In this document: piece after piece, positions 12,203 through 24,400 of the stretch
Layout of the letters: the number at the start of each line of letters is the position of its first letter
How positions within the stretch are numbered: the first letter of the stretch is position 1
Assembly: GCF_024713975.1 (NCBI RefSeq)
Contig: NC_091111.1
Span: 14,548,501 to 14,612,500, forward strand
DNA: 64,000 nt
Direction of reading: 5' to 3'
From: Paralichthys olivaceus
Lineage: Eukaryota > Chordata > Actinopteri > Pleuronectiformes > Paralichthyidae
The notes under the pieces: generated by a model
What the model was told of the DNA's origin: nothing
What the model saw: the letters and a program-made list of their open reading frames with translations, nothing else
Databases searched by the model: none
Position numbers and translations under genes: made by a program

Positions 12203-12625
12203 ACCACCCCCCCCTCGTCCCAGATTTTTAACACTTTAGCCTCACTTTTCAATTCATCCCTTAAACTGCAGTAAATGCAAAACAAATAGTCATTCATGTT
12301 GTGTGGTGGACCAGTGTTGCTCTCGTGTCCAGAGCATTACTCTGCAACGCCCCCTGTTAAGAAAAGCAATTTTGGTTTTTGCTGTATAAGTTCATGGTGA
12401 CAGCACATTTGTTTAACGAGTACCCTGTTGCACTGAGTTTTAAATGTCGGAGTGGTGAACATGGGAATGGTACATTCCATTGTCAGTCTGGAGGGTTAGG
12501 GGAGGTTCTGCTCATGTGCAACACTGCACGCTGCATGGAGAGAGGACTGTATGATTCCTTTGCCTGAGTCCAGGCTTGTCTGTATTCCAAGTCTTTGTTT
12601 TGCAAAAAATTAAAGATGTAATACC
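12203..12625 (+). other. hsp90ab1 3' UTR
   Basis: Follows the TAA at 12200-12202. ATTAAA at 12609-12614 is the likely polyadenylation signal; an AATAAA near 12708 could serve a longer form. Confidence 0.6.
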
Positions 12626-13640
12626 TTATCTTGACTTTCTCGGCTGTCTTTACCGTTATCACAGGAGTTTAGAGGGAGGTAGGTTAAAATGAACCCATGT
12701 ACTTTGAGAATAAAGGTTCTAATGTTTCTGAACTATAATACATTTCAGGGTGAATTTACTAGATGTTCTAACTTGAGCTTGTGAAACTCCAAATGACCAC
12801 TAGGTGGAGTCACGCCAGCATCAATGACACCAACACACACAAAGAATCCTACAATATCAAGTTATTGTGTGACTCCAGATCACATTTAAATACCCCAAAT
12901 ATAATCAATAGAATTATATCCTGACTCATCATCTGTCTTTTCAACACTTGGCAAGTGATGAAGGAATCATAAAATTCTAATTATGAAACTAGATCTGAGG
13001 CAGACAATGGTTTTTAAATTAGCTAAATACTAGTGTGCATCTGCAGAGCCTTTTGGCTACACGGAGAAAATACGTTAGTGAGATTACATTGTAATTCCAA
13101 ACATGGTTGACTCCTGGACTATGGCAACATTCTTTTAAACACTTTGACATTTGCAATATTTAATATACTGCTTGTTGAGTTAACGCCATCTAGTGACTGT
13201 TTGCAGGACGGAATGGAGAGGAGCATCATGATGATGCAGTTTTTGACCTCATGCCTTTATTTTTGGATGTGGAACTCTAATGTCAGGTGATGAGGCCTGA
13301 GCTCTTGATTTTCCACTGAGATCACACAGACTGAGAAAACCAGTTCTTAGCCCCACCTTCAGCACACACTGGAAGACAATATTGTTTGTATTAAATACAA
13401 GGAGTTTATACATATGGCCACAAAGTGAGTTTAACTGCTGTCAAAACCAATAGATTGTGTAGTAGTTGCACCGTTTAGAAATGTCAGCCAGGTGTGATTA
13501 CTCATGGGGAAGTTGTGAGACAGAGGCTGTTGACCCTTAACAAAGGTATGTGCTCTGCTGAGTGAATAATACCTAAAAAAAACAGCACTGAATACCACTT
13601 TCAGTAAGATCAAAGCTCCAAACATCATAGATTTAAGTTA
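12626..13640. other. Spacer between the convergent hsp90ab1 and slc35b2 3' ends
   Basis: About 1 kb of AT-rich sequence with no convincing gene. It carries two short related motifs, CACTAGGTGGAGTC near 12799 and GCCATCTAGTGACTG near 13187, of the kind seen in dispersed repeats. Confidence 0.5.
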
Positions 13641-14682
13641 ATTTAGTATTTTATTAATAATCCAGTTACCAGAGGAAATAGAATGATAAAAAAAAAACAA
13701 GGTACCAGTCACATTGCATTTCCCTTGTATGAATTCTCTTCTGCAGGACCTACAGTACCTTCACATCGCCGTGACGACTTTGAGCATCATCAAAACTCAT
13801 TCAAACTTCTTTCAAACATTCACATGTAAAAGTGACGCGCACAAAGCAGTCCTTTTACAAAAGTACACATCAGACAAGTTGGTCGGAAATAAACAATATA
13901 TTTACACAATCATTTTCAGCTCGATTTTGAGATCTTAAATAAAATCTGTATTGTGAGGACAACAAAAAAATGATTTAAGGATAATTTGGAGCGACAGCAG
14001 CATCTGCTTCAGCGATGTCAAGGCCAAATTGTTTAATTTCCACGTGGTGTGCTCTTTTTACAAAACCCGTCGTTTACCACCCTCCATTACAGATGTTATC
14101 CTCTGGGAGAAGTTAATGTACCTTAAATGATACCAAACTGCGTTTCAAAACTATAACGTCCTCCGTCCATTTGAGGTGTAACTATGAATCAGTAATAATC
14201 CCCGCCCATTCATCTAAAAACACATATCACAAGACCATTCCATGAGCGTGCAGGTGGAAACCGGAAGCAGAGTATACTACAAATGAGAAACATATGCAAA
14301 AAAGGTTTCTTGGCCGAACGATGAGGTGGAAGTGAAAGTGTTAAAAACATTTGCCTTAACTGTTGGTTATCAAGTCGTGACTGATGGGAATCAAAAATCA
14401 TATTGTAGTTATAAAAAAAAAACAGTCCACCTTTTAACTGTGAAAGAACTGAGGAGACAAGTTGTGGTCTGAGAATTGTGTATTAAACAATACTGCAGGC
14501 ACTGAAATCACATGGACCCCTTGGGGTCATCTTGGTGCAAGAGTCAAAACTGCTAATCCCTTTCTGTACCGTAGCTAACAACAATATAAATGAATGAAAA
14601 AGAAAACGGTTAAGAAATCAAGAGACACAAAAAAAAGACAAAAAGCACCACAGAAAACGTGGCCTCAGTTCCCAGTTTGGTG
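13641..14682 (-). other. slc35b2 3' UTR (inferred)
   Basis: Lies downstream of the slc35b2 stop at 14685-14683. A minus-strand AATAAA at 13655-13650 is a plausible polyadenylation signal. No other gene is visible. Confidence 0.5.
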
Positions 14683-17600
14683 TTACACCTTCTGTGCAAG
14701 CGGCTGCGCTGACCGTCGACCTGACTTCATGCGGCTACGTGCATACACCCGAAGGAAAAGTGCCAGGAAAACTACGGCGACACCGAATCCACCTACAATG
14801 GTGACGGCGTGACCGTAAAGGAAACAAGAGAGGAGAATGGCGATGGCCTGCCTCAGGGTCATTATGATGGTGAAGACGGCAGCACCGAACTGGCTGATGG
14901 TGTAGAAGATGAAGAGCTGGCCACACGCTGAGCACACGGACAGCAGCACGGCGTGAAAGGCAAACTCGGAGTGACGCGTCATGAAGGCCACCGACTCGAA
15001 GAAGGCGCCCTGCTCCAGCAGCGAGCCGACAGTGAAGAGGCAGGAGAACAGGTTGACTCCGAACATCATCTGCACTGACGACATCTTGTGCTTGAACAGG
15101 TTGTCCTGCCAGTTGGAGGTGAAACTGTCGAAGACGATGTAGCCCACGAGGATGATGATCCCGCTGAAGGTGGTGACGTTGGATGGGTGCTTACTGGTTG
15201 TGCTGGACAACAGGAACATGCTGACACCCACTGAGATCAGCACGGCGGTCAAGTACTCCCAATATTCGTAACTCTTACGGGAGATAAGCTTCCCCATGAG
15301 CATGACAGGAATGACTTTGGAGGCCTTGGCCAGGACTTGGGTGGGGAAGCTGATGTACTTGAGGGCCTCGTACTGGCACCAGCTGCTCATGATGTTGGAG
15401 AGCGAGGCGAAGGAGTACTTGTACATGGGCGCTCCGTGGCGAGGCTGCTTGAACAGAACGCACCAGAGGCCCGACACGGTCAGAGCCAGGATGCGGTTCA
15501 TGAAGACCAAGAACTGGGAGTCCTTGAATTTCTCTCCCGCCTCCTCTGGAGTCGTGGCTCCATAGGAACGAGTCATCACCCTCTCCTGCAGGACCCCCCA
15601 TGTCAGGTACGAAGCCTGAGAATAAGAGTATTGACGTTTCAAGGGTAGAACTCATGATATATAAATGTTAAGTTTGGACACTAAGGTTTATTTTTCACCT
15701 TTCACCTTTCAGCTATTTATTATTTTATATATTTATTTATTATATTATGTATAATTATTAGGCCGGGTAATATTAAAATATAGAAAAATGCGGATTCATG
15801 CTAGTATACATAAAAATACTTTTACCAGACATTTATTGTTAATTAGCATTACCTTTCATACAAACATCTGTAAATCAGTGAGCTGACAGGAAACTAAATT
15901 AGGATTTGTTTATTATTATTATTTGTTGATTAAGCTATGTGACTGTACTTTTGTGTGGATCCTCACCTGAAGTCCAGCAGCACAAAAGACTAATTTGATG
16001 CCCTGTTTGACTGACGAGCCTGAGTCTCCTTCATTCCTGGATGCAACCGACGTGTCATCCAACAGACTTGTTTTGGCCTCACTGCCAAACACGCAGGTCT
16101 TTATTAGAGGATGGCAAATCCCACTACCTGAAAGGTACGGGACACAAAAAACATAAATGCACTTGATATTGAAGGGACTACAACAACGAATCGGTGGATT
16201 TAAACTGGTATTTGGTAATTTTCAGAAACACGTCCGGACCTCAGTGCACGGCTGAAAGCAGCTTAAGTTGTCTGTGTTTGTTTTCATGTGTCCACACCTG
16301 TTTCTAGGTAATTGGTGCGCTTGAAGTAGCTAATGAGGAGGTAGCCAGGGATGATGATGGTGGAGTATCCCAGCATGTTGATGAGGAATCGGAAGAGCCA
16401 GACATCTTGCCAGCCGTCCAGCAGAGATGACTCTTCTGCAGCCACAGTGGAAGGGAGGAGAAGCAACACAAGTGCGGGCGAAACCCTAAAGAAGAAACAC
16501 ATTGAGACAAAAATATAACTCTGAACCGTCCACTAATATACATTTTACAAGGGTTTCTGTTTCGTTATAATATGATTTAAAGGGAGGCGATGGCAAACTG
16601 AGACTTTTTGAAATATTAAAACTATATATTAACATAAATGCAACACATTTTATGTTACTCTTATTCATAACAAAAGTGATGACAAATATCAACACAAGCA
16701 GAAACTCCACAGTCCACAGCAACACTCCATTTCATTATGTTTCCTTCCTCACCACACTGAGCCATCTGAATAAATCTTTTTTGCCGGATCACTTTATTTA
16801 CTTTCCGGCACATTGATAGGACACCTAAAGATAAATATTCTTTTCTATGTAGTTTAGGACCAATCACTCCAAAGAAAAGAATGTTGCTGTAAATGACCAT
16901 TTTGCTCTAAAACAGGTCTTAAAGTAGAAACCTCTTGAAATTGCTGCCTTGGGCAGATGTTATGCAATGAGATGAATAACAATGGCTGCTCTGGAACTAA
17001 ATTGATGAAGCCTAAATAGCCAAAACCTTGGTCATAAGGTTGAGTCAAGCCTCAAAAACACTTTCAGTAAAGCAACACAATGACATCTTTCATTAGACCC
17101 TATCCTACCTGGAAAATACCAGCGTCTTTCTGACTAAGCCCAGATTGCAATGCAGACTTTGTGTTAAAGGTTCGCCAAGCTGTAGCTGATATGATACATT
17201 ATATACATTATACAAAACTCCATCCACAGCCACTGGGTAAACTACTGAATGCTACCCACAATAACGTGTGTTGAACAAGACATAGATACATGAGATGTCC
17301 TGCTGCACCCCCCACAAACAGCTTAGGTAACTCTAGTTGCGGTGAAAGCCTGACTTCACAAGGTGTGCTCCATGCTTTCGTGGCACTAGCGTTGACTGAG
17401 GCCGGGGCCTCCCCCAACTCACACAGAGCCTCTTTGTGAGGGACTCTGCTGCGGCCTGGCTAACCAGTGGGCTACTGCAGCGAGACCTGGGCCCTGAACA
17501 AGCAGCTTATTACATGGAGGAATGCGCTGCACTGACCGGGCGACCCGCAGGCTGGCGCACCACAGGCCGAGAGTGAACACTGCCAAACATTTACCTGAGC

Positions 17601-18610
17601 GGAGACCCAAGACTTGTGTCTTGTAGGAAATTATGATGCCAGGCTGGGCTATTAAACAATATCAATAATTACTATTGCAAAATATGTCTTAATCAATTAG
17701 CAATATAACAAAGATCTATAACAAAACTAATTATGGGACCCACCACGATTCAATTAGAATAAAAACAAAAAGCACACTTAATAGAATATTGTATTTCGAT
17801 TGGTGTTACCAGACGTATTCATCCTATAGATTTTGATTTTGATAATTAAGTGACTTGGGTTTAAGTTAGACATGAAAACAGCCAAATTAAAAGACAGGTT
17901 TTTCAAATGCCATCAAGTGACTGTCATTCTACGCCTTTAAAGAGGAGTTCAAAACTGCAGTCTTCACTCAGGAGCATATCTATCAATCGATCTGAAACAA
18001 TAATGCAACAATTATAGAGATAATTATCGACTGATATGACATATTCTAATATCACCCAGTTGTATAAGACTTGTTGTACATAAATTAACATGGAACCACA
18101 TGCTTTAGTTGACAGTTTTAAAATCAGTGAATCAGGGGACCGAATTTAGTGAAACACCCATGAAAACAAAGTAACTTATGATGTGTGACAAAAGAAAGAA
18201 AATACTAATACCACTAATAATACTACTACCACTACTACTTCTACCACTAATAATACTACTACTACTACTACCACTAATACTACTACTACTATTACTAATA
18301 ATAATAATAATAATAATAATAATGATACTGTTAATAATAATAATAATAAGCTAGTAGCAGTAGTTTGGCTGACACCAGTTCCTGAACACAAACAGTTTTA
18401 CTTTAGCCAGCAGCTTGTTTACAGACTATTAAAACACAGTGGCCATTTTAAAACCAAATGAACACAGTAACCGGCTCGGTGACTTTCGTACACGATGATA
18501 AATAAAAGAATCGACATCGTCCGCGACTTGAACTCGTCTTTGTGGTGACATAAGGTGCAGTTAGCTGCTCCGGCTCCCTGACGTTACCTCCATGGGAGAA
18601 GAGAAGGCAT
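14683..18610 (-). CDS. slc35b2: Adenosine 3'-phospho 5'-phosphosulfate transporter 1 (SLC35B2/PAPST1)
   Basis: Golgi multi-pass nucleotide-sugar-family transporter that imports PAPS for sulfation of proteoglycans, glycoproteins and tyrosines. Coding exons (minus): 18610-18588, 16485-16298, 16127-15967 and 15615-14683. Total 1305 nt, 434 residues (human about 432). The tiny first exon encodes MPSLLPW plus two bases and joins in phase to [12 protein letters not shown], giving a signal-anchor-like hydrophobic N terminus. Diagnostic runs include [87 protein letters not shown] and [15 protein letters not shown]. The C terminus LAQKV resembles the human PVQKV end. Intron 1 is about 2.1 kb and includes a GC-rich island (listed separately). 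The first-exon ATG is inferred from frame and phase. Confidence 0.95.
17190..17625. other. Unexplained GC-richer island inside slc35b2 intron 1
   Basis: About 430 bases stand out from very AT-rich flanks. A 16-base palindrome, CAAGACACAAGTCTTG, lies at the right end near 17610-17625. Open frames are short and resemble no protein I know. A nonautonomous transposable-element copy or a regulatory element are both possible. Confidence 0.4.
18205..18350. repeat. (TAC/TAA)n trinucleotide microsatellite
   Basis: About 145 bases of TAC and TAA trinucleotide repeats near the 5' end of slc35b2 intron 1. Frames through it read as poly-Leu/Val and are not coding. Confidence 0.9.
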
Positions 18611-18870
18611 TTTCCCCTCACTCCGGGACCCCGACACTGGCCGCAGGGAAGCCGCCGACACACGCTCACACGTCCCCGCTGACACAGAGCATGAAGCCGC
18701 CCGGGGCCCGCCAGGTAACACCGCAGATTGAATGATGGAGGGGGGGGTTCTTGTTCCTTTAGCTCCGCTGCTGTCTTCAACTTCTCCTCCAGCGCAGGCC
18801 CCCTCCTCTCACTCACCACCGCCGGAAACAGCGCCACCGCCACGGCCACAGCGCCTCTACCCCCCTGTCG
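18588..18870 (-). promoter_or_regulatory. slc35b2 first exon and CpG-rich promoter region
   Basis: GC- and CpG-rich stretch around the first coding exon. The donor ATGGAG|GTAACG lies at 18588/18587 and the ATG at 18610. The start site is probably within 18650-18860; no TATA box was seen. Confidence 0.5.
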
Positions 18871-20670
18871 GCGTGGAGGAGTAACTGCAGTGGTTATAAA
18901 TCAAATGTATTCTCAAGTTGGTTTTTATTTTTTATTTTATTTAACCTTTTATTTCAGAAGGAAAGTCCTAATGAGATTAAGAATGTGTTTTTTTTTAAAG
19001 GAGGCTTGGCCAAGGTAGGCAGCAGCACATGTAAAAACATACAGTGCTTATGCATGGGTGTGTGAGTGTGTATGAATATATGTGCAATATGTTAAAGATT
19101 TTGCAGAATATGTGCGAATTATGCAGGAGGTAGATGGTGACTGAGGTAACCTGTGTTCAATTAACTTTTATTTCCATGTTGTGCTGCTGACATTTATCTA
19201 ACTCCATAGACTCATAGTAGAGTTACCCTCCAGGTTTAGATTTGTCCATACATTACATCACATAAAACACAAAATATGAGGCATTGTCAGTATTTTATGA
19301 AGCATTCTGGGTCTACACTGAAGTCAAAGTAGCCATACTAAAAAAAATTGTCTACCATGATAATCTGTATGCCCTTGTTCCAAAGTATATACTGTAGATA
19401 TTGTAGTATTTGTACTTGTGTATGATCTGATCTTTTGGTAATAATAGAAGAGTCAATGCACCTAAGTTGCATTGCATATTATAATAATCAATGCTGTGGT
19501 TGATTGTAAACAAACCCTGTTGTATATATGCAACAAGTAAGGTCTACGTGTTACAGCAATAATATTTTACAAGATTAATTTGATTCCTTTGTTAATTGTT
19601 GACTTTCTGGTCCTTTTGCTGTCTCAATTCCTCTATGGTTTGTCTCTGGAATGATGGAAATTCTGACAGTCCAGTACAAATTATATATTATGTCCAGCAG
19701 TTATGAAGGCAACAGTTGGTTCTGTATTCTTCTAAAAGGAAGAGAATCATGATACAGTTGAAGGCTGTAAATTTGTAAAAACAGAAAAGATTGAATTATC
19801 ATTTATACACTAAAAAAAGTTCTTAAACGTTACACATGACTTTATTAATACAACACCCTGCTCATTTAGGAAAATATAGGGTTGCATACTGAACAGTAAT
19901 AAAAACTGGTTTATCTAACACATTGTCGCCTATGGAAAAAAAACATAATGCAAATAGCGTCAGGGTTTCCCAGGCCATAGGCTCAATGAGGAAGTAGATA
20001 AAGTTTCACAACTGTGTGTATTCACTGTTGCCCAGAGGTCTGTCTGTTTAGTGATTGTCGCCATAATAGAGTTAAGAGCCACTGTCACACACCACTGTTA
20101 ACCCGAGCAGAGGAGAGACGACCTGTGAGTAGATAATCAGACTAACAGCCCTGTATAAACGTGAGGTCAGGATTTTTTCAATCCGTCTTGCTGTGGGTAA
20201 ATGTGTTTGTGAAAGAGATACGGCTGAGTGGAATTTCCAGCTGCTCCTCAGTCATTGTATCACTGGAGCCATCAGGAGGAAGCTACTTACGGAAAAACAA
20301 AAGATTTACCTTTCAAAAAAGCCCACAGCCGACAGGAAGCAAACAAAAGAACTGGGTCGTTTTCATAAAGGAGCTTTTTCATGAACTCATTATAGTTTAA
20401 CTAGATACTTTTATGATGTGTTCTGGCCAATAACACAAATTACAATAATAACGACGGATAAAACAAAGATTTTTAAACATGAGTTAAAAGGGACAAACCT
20501 CCTTTTGCAATAATGACATCTATTAGTCATATTGCTTTTTTAATCAATGTGTGCATGTCTTAAACCAGAGCGTTAAATTCAGATCTTTGATTACAGAGGT
20601 AGAGCAGATAGGGTTCATTCAATTCAAAATTCAAAAACTTTCACAAACAATAAACATTCACATATGCAGG
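18871..20670. other. Spacer between slc35b2 5' end and nfkbie 3' end
   Basis: 1.8 kb of AT-rich sequence. Apart from the repeat at 18921-19050 I see no gene. An open frame at 20161-20400 has no recognisable motif and I treat it as chance. Confidence 0.5.
18921..19050 (+). repeat. Dispersed teleost repeat fragment (TTTATTTAACC type)
   Basis: TTTATTTAACCTTTTATTTC, then GGAAAGTCCTAATGAGATTA and GGCTTGGCCAAGGTAGGCAG, match a repeat frequent in fish genomes, of the form TTTAACCAGGAAAGTC..GAGATTAA..GGCCAAGA. Recognised from memory; family name unknown. Confidence 0.6.
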
Positions 20671-20674
20671 GAGT

Positions 20675-21498
20675 AATTTTAAAAAAAAGTTTTATTACAA
20701 AATAAAAGGGAACTGCTCGTGTTAACTGGACAGGCCAATGTCATCACACACTAAAGAAGAGATTTTTGCAGATAAAGGCTACAGTGAGATAAACAGAGAA
20801 ACCTCTTTCATGACCTGAGGCAACAAACCGAAAATGATCAAAAAGCTGCATTCTGTGTCTTATACTACATTTCTATATTGTTTATCAGTTTAAAAAAAAG
20901 CAGGATTGTTATTTGTTAGTCTTCAGGCCTCCTTCCACTGAATTGAAAAAAAAATCCATTCCTCAAAAAGCTTCTTTGTGGTTAAAATTAAATATCACGT
21001 TTTCAGGGTTTAAAGCAGGAGAAAATCGTACTTCCTTTACTAAACGGAGGCATTCCGAGCTCTGAAACAAAGCAATCTGCGTGTTCCTTTTCTAGCCATT
21101 CAATCTAGGTAAAATATAATGAAGAGGTAGAATCTTTTTTTTGTTTTTTTTTTACAGAAACTTAACATGCTGACGGAAAGTTTGGCACTCAAAGTCAGGA
21201 GACTTTTGTAGCTGAGTAAAAGCCCCCGGGAGGCAACGAAAAGAAGCAAAACAACAACTGCGAAAGTGAGATTTTTTCTCTCTGCGCTCAATCAAACAGA
21301 ATCGCTCTCCGTCAGAGGGAAGTAAGATTTATAAGATGTGCATATTCGTCTACATAATAGATAAATAGAGATCAAATCAGAGTGCACTAAAAATATAGCC
21401 ACTACTCCATAACAACTTCAGCGCAAATACAGCTTTCTTTTGAAAATCATTACAAGCCACAGTGAAGCTCCGGACAATTACAGAGTTGTTGGTTCAGC
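20675..21498 (-). other. nfkbie 3' UTR (inferred)
   Basis: Downstream of the nfkbie stop codon (21501-21499). A minus-strand AATAAA at 20696-20691 is the likely polyadenylation signal. Confidence 0.55.
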
Positions 21499-24400
21499 TC
21501 AGAACTTCACAACGACCACCGACCGCCCAGAGATCTGGATATCATCAAAAGGAAATAGAGCCAGAATCTGAAATACAGGACATGAAAGGTCAAACGTTAC
21601 TGATGCTTTCTTTAATGCTCCATAGATTTTCTTCATCAAATATCTCAAGGTTTTATTCTTAAATACTCAGCCCCAAGCCAATGTATTTATAGTGAAACCA
21701 TAACCATAGTGATAAATACATACTTTTAATAATTTTTCTATTTTTAAATAATTTCCTGAAGTGTTTTTCCTGAAACAGGTCGTTACTGTAGTTTTTAGCA
21801 CAGTTACTCAAACAGGAGTGAACTGTACATTTGTTAGGGACTATTTTCATCCGTGGATTAATACACAAACCAAGCGGAACAGAATATGTGGGACAGACTC
21901 AAAATAAATAGTAAATCCATCACGGCACCTCACTGGAAATAAAATATTAACAATATCTTACATCATCATTGCCGTCAGCCAGATCCAGCGCCGTCTCGTC
22001 CTCCATGTTTCGAAGCATTGTGTCAGCGCCAGCCTGGCAGAGCAGGTTGGCGATGGAGGCGTCCTGCCTCCCCACCGCCAGATGCAGGGGCGTGCAGCCG
22101 TTAAACATGGCCGCGTCCACGTTGGCTCCTCTGCTGAGCAACAGCTTCACGGAAGTGATGTCATGCAGCTCGACGGCGAGGTGAAGAGCTGTTTTCCCAC
22201 TGGTTCCTTCCTGCCAGGGGCGGAGATGGAAAAAGACGATTATAAATACTTAGTTAAAAGCCAGAGATACTACAATGGAATGACAATATAAAGTTCGTCA
22301 ATTTATTTTTAATAATTGCTAGTTTGATATTTTCTCATTATGGAAATTTGGAAGAGAAAGACACAGCAAGACACTTAAAAATCTAATTTCATATAAATAA
22401 AATAACAATAATTCCACACACCGGATGTGAGGCAGAGTGGTTCAGTGAGGCTGGTGAGTTCAACCAAGAGGAATGTCTGTGGTAGTTTAGGGAGCGACTG
22501 TCATGCTACTTTCCTTCAATAGAAAGTTAAGAGTGGCTGAGCAGCCCGGACTGATCATATCTCAGATCTAATTATGTCTCCATGAATCCTGCAGGAAGCC
22601 CTGAGCTCAGCTTTATATCGCTATCAGCGTTGCACAGGTGCAGCAGATTTATAGACATGAGCACAACATGAGGCCGGGAGGAGTAAACAGTTTGAGGGGT
22701 GTGATACGGCGTAAATACTGGAACATAATTAGCAAAGTTATGTTTTCTCAGTCCCTCTTCTTCTTTCAGGTTAAATCACTGTTTGAAATTTCAGCTGTGT
22801 TTATTGTAAGGTTATTTACGCAGAATTAAACGGCCCATAAAAAACATCTAGTTGTTCTAGTTAAGACCATCAGCTACACGATGCTGTAAAATAAGGATTC
22901 ACTCGACAGACCAACCTGGATATTCAGGTCAGCTCCCTTTTTCATCAGGAAATTCATAATCAGATGTTGCCTGTTCAGTGCAGCCAAGTGAAGACAGGCA
23001 AGACCTGCAAGTACACATGTTGAAAAATGGAATACCGGGTTAATTTGAGGTCAAAATTAAACAAGAGGTTTATTGTATTTAATTTTCAAATGACAAACAG
23101 AATAACATGCCTTTTGCAAATTCACCACAAAACCCACAAGTGATTATGCTAATTCAATGCTACTGTTACAGTTAGCAATTGCTCCTTTGCCAAAATGCTG
23201 GAGGATAGAAAACTTGAATGAATCCTTTGATGCTTTATTTTCCTGAGCAATGCCAACCTAGTTAATTGTTTACAACATCAAAATGCCACGTTACATTTGG
23301 AAACACAAAAAAAAAACCTGATTCTCGTAATCTGGGAAGTTCATGTTCAGCAGAGCCCGCTGACTAATCATCACACAGATGCTTACTATACGAAAAAATA
23401 ACCACAATAAGCTGATGAGGCCGTGCAACAGCAAGTCCATTTCCTCACCTCTCCAGTTCTGGGTCTCGAGGACAGGTGCCAGCTTGCTTGGGGAAACGTC
23501 TCTGGTCATCTCGTTGGCGCACTCAGTTTGCCCGTGCTGGCAGGCCACATGGAGCGCCGTGTTCCCGTCCTGGTCCTGCAGCTCCAGACTGGCCCCTTTC
23601 TCAACCAGCTTCTTCACCACATCCGTCAGGTTCAGATAAGTGGCCAGGTGCAAAGGGCTCTGAGGATCACAGGAGACAGAGGACGTGTAATGCAAATAAA
23701 AGTGGCGGAAGATTTTTTAATGAACTGCAAAGCTTAAACAACAACAAGTTGATTCATCGGTAGCTTAATAATCATTATCGAGAGAAATTTTGATAATCAT
23801 AGAAGTCATTTGTCAGGGGAAAATACTAAACATTTGCCCGTTCTAGCTTCTAAAGCGTGAGGTTTTAATTGAAGCTATCACTGTGGATTGAATTACAGCA
23901 ACAATCTGAAGACATTTTCTGTCAAAAGACATTTGAATTTAACTATGCCATAATAAAAAAAAATTATTTGCAGCCCTCACTAAATATGTTTTGTATTCAA
24001 ACTTGGGCACTTCTATTTCCTGGATGTCTTAGAGCAACCCTGAGAAAATCCGGCATTCAGCTGTATGACTAAAGACAAATTTGAATGGCACTCAGTAGAG
24101 GACAAATCTAGAGCACAAAACTTTGGGAAAAAAAAGCTGGTCTCATAATCTATACATCCTCGCACGTCGACATCATAGGGCTGATTTTTACATCAAAATC
24201 CATAAACTCTGTCCAGAATAAATATTTTTTTAAATTAAATAAAAATACCAAAAAAAGGCCCTATCTTGAAAAGTTAAAAGTGATTTCCCCTCCCCCCAAA
24301 AAAACCTACCCAGATCTACACCACACTTCAGTAGGTTCTTTCCTGTCCCATGGTCTATCCCTCCACTTTGTTTAGGGTCAGTGCTCTTGTAAAAATGTTG

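Noticed and set aside
14735-15655. Several open frames on both strands overlapping the last slc35b2 exon
   Set aside because: Shadow frames of a GC-rich coding exon; only the frame encoding the transporter is conserved.
18176-18391. Poly-Leu/Val open frame
   Set aside because: Translation of the TAC/TAA microsatellite.
20161-20400. 79-codon open frame in the slc35b2-nfkbie spacer
   Set aside because: No motif, overlapping open frame in another register, composition like its flanks.
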